Source: Haberlea rhodopensis
Taxonomy: Eukaryota > Streptophyta > Magnoliopsida > Lamiales > Gesneriaceae
Assembly: GCA_907163345.1 (NCBI GenBank)
Contig: CAJQUN010000055.1
Coordinates: forward strand, 1,922,001 to 1,986,000
Direction of reading: 5' to 3'
DNA: 64,000 bases
A program made the translations under genes and the position numbers. The notes under the pieces are model-generated. The model was not told the origin of the DNA. It was given only the letters and a program-made list of their open reading frames with translations, and ran no database searches. Below, piece by piece: positions 21,572-33,500 of this stretch; position 1 is the stretch's first letter; each line of letters opens with the position of its first letter.

Positions 21572-24500
21572 ATGGCTAGGAGTAGATCGTCGTCTACCAG
21601 ATGGAGGTTCCTAAATCCCGCCTATTATATGAAGAGACCAAAGCGTTTAGCTTTTCTCTTTATGCTGTTCGTCTGCGCCACTTTGCTTTTTTGGGATCGC
21701 CAAACTTTAGTCCGCGAGCACGAGGTACAATTGCTTTATTCAGATTTCTGAGAAACGATTTGCAGATATATTATTGTTTAAATCCGTTAGGTTTTCCTTG
21801 ATTGGTTTTGAATCGGTGTTGGCAGTAGTTACTGGAAGAACTTGGGATTTCTTTTGTGATAGATGCGCAATATTAGAAGAATGAATCCCTTCTTCAGAAT
21901 TGATGCAACTTGGAACCTCCTCAATCGATGGACACTTCCTAGTAGGTTCCAACCAGATGCTCAACTATAGGTCGGGGGATGCCGTTATTAGGATGTCGGT
22001 CAACCGAATGCTCTAGTCTCCTAATCTTGGAAATGGATCGATCCAATTCACCCAGAAACAGACTGACACAATAGAGAATTTAAAAACCAGCTAGTCTTGT
22101 CCAATAGGGTGTTTTCAGGCAAGGTGGGATGATACAAGGGATTGAATAGGTGCGATAGCCTTTTGGAATATGTATTTGCCTTGTATATCTTATCTGTGGA
22201 CTTACTTTTACGCTGCCAACACACTCTAGGTCAGCTAAAGGGAAGGTTTACCTGAGCCTGAGATGCAGGCCATTAATCATTTAGATATCAGGAATCTGTT
22301 AGGAAGCATAGGACACAGAATAATTGTTTTTCGGATAATACTGAGAACCACAGATGTCCATAAAAGAATGAAGGTACTGACTAGATGGCCGTCAACCGGG
22401 TTGCAGTTAGTCCGTGGGATTCTATTCCTTGCTTAGTCTTTGTAAACTATTTCTTACTGATTTATGGCCTTATAGCAATGATTCACTCACAGACAGATTG
22501 CCAAGGGAAAATAAATGTTGTTACCTCAATTGTCAATTTTATAATCGTAGATGACGCTGCACAAGAATCATCACTTTCTTTTCTTTTCCCACCCCTCGTA
22601 ATGTGCTGAGTTTGTTTACGATGATAGTCTTGTGATCAACCTTCTTCCAAGGAGCCTTGCCAATCAAACTATGGAATTGTAATTCACTCTATCTAGGTTG
22701 TCAGTTCAATTCTCTGCCTCATGCCAGCTTGCTCTTTAATCCCCCCACCATTGACTATAACTATAATTCTATTCTCCTCCTTTCGTGGAACTAATGTTTC
22801 TGTGTATTTTTTGCCATGTAGAAGTGGACATTTGTGTTCGTCTGTCTCTGAGGGAGAGTAAGATCAATATCAACGAAGTCTTTACTCTCAATGGGTTGGG
22901 GCATGCTACAAGAATCAAATAAAGAAGCAAGTCTGGTCGCGCACATGCATTAGTCTTTCCCAAGAGCTTCTTTCGGTTAGAATATTTTCATTAATTCCAT
23001 TGGGCTCCATATATTTGTATATAACTTCGAACCATGTCTTTTTCGGTCGTCCATTTGCTTTGTTGAAAGGACCGAAATCCATGAACTCCACTCGACACAC
23101 ACCGTTGGCCTACGTTATACGAGACCAAATCAGCGTAAACGACTTTCTTGCATCTTTTCTGTTATACAGGCCACACCTAGTTCATATCGAATTTCTTCGT
23201 TCCTTATGTTATCTTTTCTGGTCTTATTACACATCCAACGGAGCATACACATCTCTGTCACACTCATCTTTTGGATGTGATTCCTCCTGGGTGCCCAACA
23301 TTACGTCTCATACAATATTGCATGCCTGATGACAGTTCTATAAAACCTGCCCTTCAGTCTCAGCGGAATATTACGATCATATAAAACTCCCGTTGTGTTT
23401 CTCAATTTCAGCCAACCTGTTTGTAATCTGTGGTTTAACATCGCTATCAATCTCTTAATCCTTTTGAAAATAAAACCTAGATATCGAAACTTGCTAGCAT
23501 CAATGTTCCTTGGCCATCGAGTATTACAACACTGGGGGTCCCGAGATGTACGACAACTAAATTTGCACTCCATATATTCGGTTTTAGACTTACTTAATAT
23601 AAAACCCTTTCATTTCAAGGTCCGAGGGAGAGTAGGATGCTTCTTCAAAAGATTGGATGTCACTTATTTCTTGGAATCCAACTCCACTTGCTCTCTTTAG
23701 TTCTTACTGACATGGTTGTTTGCTTCTTTCTACTACAATAATTACACCCTGCCTTTATTAAATGATATGATTAAATAACAAATATTTTGTACCAATACCT
23801 TGTGGTACTTTCCTGTGTCTGGAAACTTGGGCGAGATAGAAGCAAACAGAGAAAAAGTTCTCTTTAATCTATTGATTGCCAAAAACAGGCCTTGATGTGT
23901 GGTCTAACTGTTGATTTGGTAAGCACAGCATGTTGTGGGCAGCTGCCAGCATGCATAAATTATTGACACATAATTGCATGTGCCTATAGTAAGGAAAATT
24001 GATGGTCGCTGTTTAATTGTACTAGTATTCATAATATGCATTGGGGTTGGACGGAATATTCTTTTTCATATTCTGCTTTGTATTGTTTTTTGTCGATGCC
24101 TTGACGGTAATTTAACTCATGGGTGAGAATAGCTTACTCTATCAATTTTTATTAACATTACATTGAACTATTGTGCAGGAAGAGGTGTCTAAATTGAATG
24201 ACGAAGTTATTCGATTGCAAAATCTGGTAATGTGTGCAATTTTAAGAGTTTTTATTTTCTATGTTTTTCAGAGTCACTCATTGTGTTCCTTGCTAAATGC
24301 ATATTTTCTTTAAACCCACATATTGCCCATTTTATTGTTATGTTGCAGGCTAAGATTTGGTTCTATATTAATCTTTCTCATGTAGGATTAGTTGTAGGTC
24401 TATGCAGATGCATTTTCGTATCATATGTTGAAATTTTTGGGCAATCTTTTCCCCGGTTTTCTGTCCAGCAGGGTCACTATTCTTGGTGCCTTTTCTTTCT

Positions 24501-27500
24501 TTTGCACTTAATCAGCACGGTGCTTAGAATTTGTTTGATAACTTCAGCTTGAAGAAATAAAGACTGGTGAAGAGGATGCAGGAAAGACAAAGTCTAGTGC
24601 CCAAGGCCATGGTTCAGGTAGACATTCAGATGTGTCTGATGACCCAGTAGATATTGAACGCAGAGAGAAAGTTAAAGATGCTATGATTCATGCATGGACT
24701 TCATACGAAAAATATGCTTGGGGTCATGATGAACTCCAGGTATGGTACCTGCTTCTGTTGGCGTTGAATTTTTTCCCCTTAGTGTCGAAACTTTGTTTTG
24801 CGAGAGAATGAGTATGTAATATAATAATAGTTCAAATAACTCTATTTTCACATTAGTTATTCTTGGGAATAGTGCCGATCTGCTAATAGAACTCAAGAGG
24901 TTAAAAGCCTGTGGGCAGATGAGATTAATAATTATGCTCCCATCTTCTGAAGTTTGTTTCTCATTCAAATAATTCTTATTTCCCCAGTCTCTCGCACATT
25001 ATTCAATTCGTATGACAATTTGTAGAAAGTTTAGAACCAAATTAAAACAAGAGCACTTTTTTTGAAGAACCGGAAAATCCAAGGATGGATACTATCTCCT
25101 CGAACTAGTTTTTATTTATCACTCAATGTTACGTACCCAATAAATGACCCAATATATTGGAGCTAGACTTGAGTGGAGCTAGGCCCAAGCCCATGGAAGA
25201 ATCTAGATGTAATGAGGATATATACAGTGTGGGGAGGGATAGTTTGTGAGGGCATTCTGTTATTCATCTTGTTTGAGTTGTTTACTAGCTGAAGCTAGGG
25301 AAAGAGTGAGAGACTCTTGTACAGGGATTTTCCCTGAACGTTTCTGTTTTGTTTTCATTAGTACAAATTATTCCACAATTTTCATTCTATCTTTTGAGTG
25401 TTATATTCATTTAAGTTCAGGTGTCTAACAATTAGTTCGACTTGCCGAATACACGCGACCGAGGAGATACACCATCATGTTCGAGAAGACATTGCTGCCA
25501 CAACATGAGTCCTACCACAGTGAGCTCAATGAACAACACAAAGAAAAACTTTTTTTAAGGTGCTTTGGATACGAGGCGATGCTGACGTTCAAAGCGTCAA
25601 TGGAGCGTTATTTCGAGACCAATTCGACGCCATGGCACAACCTAATGCAGATCGCAATCATGAGCATGGAAGGAGTGGCAGAAACTTGGTTTTATAGGCT
25701 CACACAAAGCAATCACGATTTATCATGGGCATGATTTACTCATGAATTGATGCGACAATTTAGTGTGGAAAATAATCAACGTGCTAAGAATGAGAGGGGT
25801 GCAAGAAGAATAAGGGAGACAAACGTGACAGTAGAGGAAGATTCTACAAAATAGGTTGCACCACTTCCCTTTGTAGAGACACTAGAATCGGTGGAGCGCT
25901 TTGCCGCCCGGCTGGACGCAAGGTGGGAAAGGCCATCCGAGAAGCTACTTTAACAGAAGATTCTATGAACTTTCAAACTAAGATGAGGTGAGGGAGGAGC
26001 AGATTGTGAGCAGAAAATGATGGAGCCAAATCATTGGGGCCGTGGAAAAAATCAGGAGGAGAAAATAGATGATGAGAAGTAGATGCGGTAGGGTGAGTGG
26101 AATTCTCGGGGCTCTGGTTTACAAGGATTATAGGGAAAGTTTAAGGTGTTAGATCGGAACGACTTACCAAGCAGTTGATTAACCGCTATAGTAGGCGTAA
26201 GGCAATGTATCCTTATAATCGGGTTGCTGGTGCGATGAAGGAGAGGGTATTGGGCGCTGATGCAGTGGCAGCTTTAGGGTAGACGAAGATGAAGATAGAA
26301 TTGATCGGGTCGTTGTGGCAGAAATGGTTATGGGCTGGAGGTCACGAGATGGTGAGGGAGTGGCGCCTTGAAGATAACAATTGCTACTCTGTTCGATCAG
26401 CATATAGTATTTTTGCAGAGGACGAAGTTCTTGATGATGAATCTTTTATGATTTATGCGGATATCTGGAAGACTTTGGCTCCGAAAAAGGTTGGAGCGTT
26501 TGCTTGGCGGGTATTTAAAGACAGAATTCCGACCAAGGAAAATTTACGGAAACGTAATGTTCTCCGAGGCCCGATCCAAGATCTGTGCGTTCTCTGTCAT
26601 CAAGTGGAGGAGACTACAGATCATCTTTTGTTTAGGTGCACGGATTCCTACGCGTTATGGATGAAATGTTACAGGTGGTTGGGAGTCACTCTTGTTCTTC
26701 CTGGCAATCCGTCTTCTCACTTGCTGCAGCACAAAGGGCTTTGGGAGCGAAGAAGAGGTAGAAAGGGTTGGTTGAATATATGGTTGGCGGTTATATGGAC
26801 CATATGGTTGGGCAGAAATAATATAATTTTCAGGGGAAGCAACGAGCCGGATGAAGATCTTTTCAATCTAGTTCTATTTAGATCTTGGTTTTGGATTAGA
26901 CATAGCAGCGGTCTTAGCTTCGCTTATGTACTTTCGGACTGGGTCAATGAGCCTAGGATTTGTTTATTAGCTTCTTGAACTTGCTTTCTTTCTTTTTCTT
27001 TTACTTTTCTGCACGAGTCAGCTCGCCTTGTGTAAACTTTTGTAGTACCTCTGGTACTATTTATATATTATGCACTTTTCCGACCAAAAAAAAAAGGAAG
27101 TAAGTGGAGGAAATAAGCTTATGGGCTGGATTTCAAAAACACAAATTGGGCCTAAATTAGTAATATGAACCAACCAGTTCATCTAACAGCAATTGCATCA
27201 CTAATCAGAAATCGAGCAAGGGAAGAAGATGTTGGCAGAAGTAGAAGCGATGGGTTTGAACAACGGCTAGTGGCCAGTGGGAGGGCGGACGAATGTGATG
27301 TTGGCGGCATGAGCAGAGCAATTTCGAAGACTACCACGTGGGTTGATGAGGCTAGTGTATTAGTTAGTTTGTTTCTTCAGGGGCAGGTTGGAAAATTGAT
27401 GGGGATAGGCTTGAAAAAGGGGTAATATGGCAATTAATGGATGTGGGTTTTCCAATTGAAGGAATTATCTGTGTTTAAGGATGTAGACAGTGCTGTAATG

Positions 27501-30500
27501 ATTTATAGGTTTGCGAAAAGGTATAATCTTCGAAATGGCCTTGTTGCAACTGGAATCATATGAGATCAAAAGGTGTTAGTTTGGAGCTGGTGTAGATACT
27601 CGTTTCAATTCTTCAAAGAAAGTTCAAGGCTGAATCAATTTCTATGAAGGACTTTACTACTACAGGGCAACTTTGGATAAATGAAACGAGGCATGGTTCA
27701 ATCCTGTATTTTGGTAATGAGTACTACGACCTTGATTTTGAGATAATTGTCTTTGATGTTGGTTGGAAGGATGCTGCAGGCATAGACGGTCAAGTTTCGA
27801 GTCTCAGTCTTGAGGACAAGGCTAATATCAAGAGGGCGGTATTGTTATGTACCCAATAAATGATCCAATATATTGGAGCTAGGCCCAAGCCCATGGAAGA
27901 ATCTAGATGTAATGAGGATATATAAAATGTGGGGAGGGGTAGTTTGTGAGGGCATCATGTTATTCATCTTGTTTGAGTTGTTTACTAGCTAAAGCACGGG
28001 AAAGAGTGAGAGACTCTTGTACAAGCATTTTCCATGGGAACGTTTCTGTTTCATTTCCATTAATGCAAATTTTTCCACAGTTTGCATTCTATCTTTTGAG
28101 TGTTAAATTCATTTAAGTTCGGTGTCTAACACTCAAGGTCTTAAACTGAGAGACAACGGCATAGCTCGCTCTCTCTCTCTCTTAATTTTATTAATTCAAT
28201 TTTTAGCACGAGCTTATGTTAGTACAATCTCTCAAGAATCGGTGTTTTAATTAGACAGTTATGTTTGTTATGTCCTTTCATCTTTTAAGTTTAAATGGGT
28301 AAACAATTTAGAACAAAAGTTGCCTAAGAATTGTTTGTTAACTGACGATGATCTCAAATTTTGTAACAGCCTCAAACAAAGAATGGCGTCGATAGCTTTG
28401 GTGGTCTTGGGGCAACTTTAATTGATGCTCTTGACACGCTATATATTATGGGGTTGGAGGAGCAGTTTCAAAGGGCTAGAGAGTAAGTCTGAGGTTCTAC
28501 TATGAGTTATCTCGGGATTGTTTATGTACTTTCTGTTCCTTTTCTTTTAATACGATAAGCTCTTGTGTTCTACGTTGAGGGTCACATTCTATCTTTTATG
28601 TCACGTTGTCACTGGGTCCATCAATTACCACAAGGTAGGGATTTGCTGTGGATGTGGAAATAAGGATTGTAGGGGCTTCAATTCCCTCTCCAGTGGGGCA
28701 GTTCTTCTGTTTATGAAAACCTGATTGATATAATTAAATCTCTATAATACCCCTCAACAGCATACCATGACAACATATTCACGATGGATTTTCCATGGTG
28801 AATGAGATTTATTTTAAAAGTGTAACTTTTTTATGTTTCTTGAGTAAAACTTTTTGACTTCTCTTCTTACACTTTGTAAAGAATGAAGTTGCTATTCTTA
28901 TCTGAAGTCTAGAAAAACACCAAATGAAAGTATAAACTTAGTTAAGAGATACAAATGAGATGAAACTGTTAGTCTTCTGCCATCCTGTTTAGAATCGATA
29001 TCTCATATTAAGTTACTGAAGGAATTTACCTTACCGTTATTGTTATTTAATGCGTAGCAACTTTACTATGGCAGGTGGGTTGCAAAGTCCTTGGACTTCA
29101 ACAAGAACTATGATGCCAGCGTATTTGAGACAACCATAAGGTTGCTTTATAAGGTTTAATATGCCTTTTTATTCCTTAGTTGTTTGACACACCTGAATTT
29201 ACATACAAATTTGCTAATAAGGTTTGATTATTTCAATTAAGGATGAGGAACCTTTCAAGCTCTTTACTTACAGTTCTAGGGTTTTGTGACAATCCAGAGT
29301 TGTAGGTGGACTTCTCAGCTCATATGATCTCTCTGGTGATAAAATTTTCCTTGAAAAAGCTAAAGATATTGCTGACCGACTTCTGCCTGCTTGGGATACC
29401 CCTTCTGGCATCCCATATAATGTTATTAACTTGGTTCATGGGAATCCACATAATCCTGGGTGGTCAGGGGTAAGTTATCATTCCAAAATAAAGTTGTCTT
29501 TTTCCAAGTTGCAATCAAGGATTTGTTTGTTCCTAAACGTATGACTATATGATTTAATAATCTGTGGTTATATCTTTTGTGTTAGAATTTTAGAATGAGT
29601 TGTCTTGGAAATTTTGCTAAGTGATATTTTTTTTATAAATATATTATTTTCTCAATCGACCTTTTGATCTCGCTCTTATGGCTTACATAATATGCACTAG
29701 CACATTTCTTTAAATGGCTTAAATAATTTTAGGGTAAATTATAAAAATGGTTCAACTAAATAGTGTCATTTGCAATAGTTGCTTCGAACTTTTAGGACTA
29801 AACAAATATAGTCTCTGTTATGAATTCTCAAATTCAAATTAATAAACACAACACACTGGATTGCTAAACACAGTACTGTAATTGAAATGATTCTGGAATT
29901 GAAATGAGTTTGCTTACAACGAAATTGAAATTACAAATAATATGCAAAAGGTTCGCAGAGAAACTTCTCTGTTACACTAGTATACACATGCTAGTAACTG
30001 AACATTTTCACCATAAAACATAATTGCCTTTCCCCACTACCTCCATATCCTATTTATAATATTCTTCCTTTCGCTATGTTCTTTTATCGCGCCTGGAATA
30101 CACGATTATTGCCTTGGGCTTTACTGCATCTGAATTGGCAAATGGGCTTGAACTTTGGTCTTGAACTTCTTGGGTCATAACATTACCCGCCTCTTCGAAA
30201 CCAGTTTTGTCCTCAAGACAAAACTCTGGAAATTGCATTGAAAAATCTTCAAGCTTCTCCCACGTTGCTTCTACATCATCTTTCCCTTTCCACTTTACTA
30301 AAATCTCCATATACTTTTCTCCACGCTTCTCCTTTGTTCTGTAAGCCATTACACTCTCAGGTTCGAAATTCAACCTTAAATCAATTTCCAATTCACTTGG
30401 CAAATGCCTTCCTACTGCCAATGGTCCCACCACTTTTTTTAAACAAGATACATGAAAGATTGGACGTATTTTGGACCCTTCAGGGAGGTTTAATTTGTAA

Positions 30501-33500
30501 GCTACCTTCCCTATCTGCTTAAGCACTTCGAATGGTCCATAATATTTTGCAGCAAGCTTATGGTAGATCCTGGTACAAACTGAATTCTGTCGATGTGGTC
30601 TCAGTTTAAGCCACACTTTCTCCCCAATTTGAAACTCCACATTTCTTCTCTTTTTATTGGCATACTTAGTCATCTGTTGCTGTGCACGGTTCAAGTATTT
30701 CAATTGCTTCAACACCTCATCTCTATCAGTTAGAGCTCGTGAAACTGCTGCCACCGATGACTCTTTTGGCAAGAATTGAATTATTGATGGTGGTTTTCGC
30801 CCGTAAACAATTTCAAAAGGAGACATACCCGCTGAAGTGTGGAATGACGTATTGTACCAATATTCAGCCCATGGAATCCATGATACCCATTCTTTAGGTT
30901 GTTCTGATGAGAAACAACACATATAAGTATCCACACACTTGTTCAAAGCCTCACTTTGTCCATCCGTTTCAGGGTGATACGTGGTGCTCATCTTCAAGGT
31001 GGTACCTTGAGCTTTGAACACCTCACTCCAAAATAAGCATAAACACTGTATCGCTTGCTATGGTTTTAGATATGCCATGCAATCTCACAATTTCTTTGAC
31101 AAAACTTTCTGCCTTTGTAATTTGTTTCATAGGTAGGAAATGCCCATACTTTGAAAGTCGATCAATCACTACCAAAATAACTTCATACCCCTTAGATTTT
31201 GGAAGCCCCACAATAAAATCCATAGCAATAACTTCCCATATTGTTGTGGGGATTTAAGGGTTATAACAAACCCGCAGGTGAAGCGGCCACATGTTTATGC
31301 TTCTGACATACTTCGCATTCAGCCACACAGCGGCAGACATCATTCTTCATCCCAGGCCAAAAAAATTCACTGTTCAATCTCTTGTATGTCCTTAAAGCAC
31401 CTGCATGTCCTCCAGTAGGAGTTGAATGTAATTCATGCAACAATTTAGAAATCCACTAAGAAGCCTTGGGTATCACCAACCTTCCTTTGAATAAAAGACA
31501 TCCATTTACCAAAGAATGATTCAATCTGTTCTTTGTACCATCCATCAAGTCTTGGCTAATCTGGTGCAAATTTGTATCATTGTGCACCGAAGCCTTCAGA
31601 TCGTCTATCCCCAACCAACTGACAGTAGTTATAGCATACAAACAACTTGTTTCTTCTCGCCTTGAAAGTGCATCAGCAGCTCTATTATTTGCTCCCGCTT
31701 TATGCCTTATGTCAAACTCATAACCCAATAATTTAGCTAACCAATATTGTTGATCCGGAGTTGAGATCCTTTGCTGTATAACAAGATCTTTAGAGGTTTG
31801 TGATATGTGACCACCACAAACCTTTGTCCCAACAAATAATGTCGCCAATCTTGAACAGCCAAAACCAACGCCATTAGCTCTTTCTCGTATGCTGATTTGG
31901 CTAACAGTTTGTCGCTCAAAGCTTTACTAAAGAATGCTACTGGTCTGTTTTCCTGTGTCAATACAGCCCCCAAACCCAATCCGGATGCATCACATTCAAT
32001 CAGAAATTCCTTGCTGAAACCTGCCATTCTCAACACTGGAGCTTGACTCAAAGCTTGCTTTAAAAGTGTAAAAGCATTTTCTGCAGCCTCATTCCAACAA
32101 AATGCATCTTTCTTTAATTGTTCGGTTAGAGGCCTAGCTGTCTTCCCATAATCCTTGATAAATTTTCTGTAATATCCCGTAAGTCCAAGAAAACCACGTA
32201 GTCCCTTTGTAGACTCCGGCTTTGGCCATTGAGTCACACTCTCTATCTTCTTTGGATCTACTTGAACTCCTTGTGATAAGATAATGTGGCCTAAATACTC
32301 CACTTGTCTCAACCCAAAGTTACATTTTTTTTTATTTAGAACCAATTGGTTCGATAACAATATATCTATTACAACTTTCAAATGCTTCATATGTTCTTCC
32401 CAAGATTTGCTATAAATCAAAATATCATAAAAAATACTAATACAAATTTACGCAAATAAGGTCGGAATATCTCATTCATTGCAGCTTGAAAAGTAGCTGG
32501 AGCGTTCTTTAATCCAAAGGGCATTACACGGAATTCATAATGACCCGTATGAGTGCGGAATGCCGTCTTTGGTACATCCTCTTCTTTGACACGAATTTGA
32601 TGATATCCTGATTTTAAGTCCAGCTTTGTAAAATATTTAGAGCCATGCAATTCATCAAATAACTCATCAACCACTGGAATGTGATATTTATCCGACACGG
32701 TGATTTCATTCAAAGCTTTATAATCCACACAAAACCTCCAACTCCCATCTTTCCTTTTCACCAATATTACCAGACTGGAATAAGGATTGTTGCTCGGCTT
32801 AATTGTTGATGAGCATATCTACATGGTCTTACGGACACGTGTCCACACCCTTCTTTAATTGAAATGATATGCTCTTTCCCCTCTTGGGAGGTAATCCATT
32901 TGGCTCTTGAAATACTTCAGCGTGTGCTACAACAAATTTGGCAATGTCTGCAACTTTAAGATCCGAATCTTGCTGCTCTTTATTCACTCCCTGTTCGTCG
33001 CTTCTACACATCACAAATATTCAATATCAATCATTTTCATAATGGATTGATAAGATACCAGTGGTCTACTTAAAGAAGGATCTTCTTGTAGAATTATAGT
33101 ATGACCCTCCCAAGTGAATTTCATGAGCATTTTTGTGCAATTTAGTAACACATCTCCTAACGTTTTTAGCCATGTCACCCCAAGAATTAAGTCAACACCA
33201 CCCAACTCAAATACGTAAGTATCAATGTCTATCTGATACTTTTCAAAATCCACATTCAATCCTCTACACACACCCTGACATTGAACTTGACCCCCATCTC
33301 CCAAACACACTCCAAAATACACATCTTCATCGACGGTTAGTTTCAATTCATTTACCAACTTTTTAGATACAAAGTTATGACTTGCTCCACTATCAATAAT
33401 GGCTACAACTTCTTTTCCAGCTATTTTTGCTCTCAATTTCAGTCTACGATCGTGGTTTATCCCTTGGGCTGAATAATAGGATAACTCCAACAGATTACAC

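Larger units (their letters stand above)
25137..28131 (+). mobile_element. LTR retrotransposon in mannosidase intron 3
   Basis: Bounded by two similar LTRs (25137-25430 and 27843-28131) and 5-bp duplications CTCAA (25132-25136 and 28132-28136). A gag-like reading follows the left LTR. A purine-rich AAGAGGGCGG lies just before the right LTR. No pol is present; an L1 fragment occupies the middle. With gag but no pol it is non-autonomous. The stretch 27096-27842 is an internal region with short open frames (27165-27425, 27644-27859) that I do not recognise. Confidence 0.85.
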
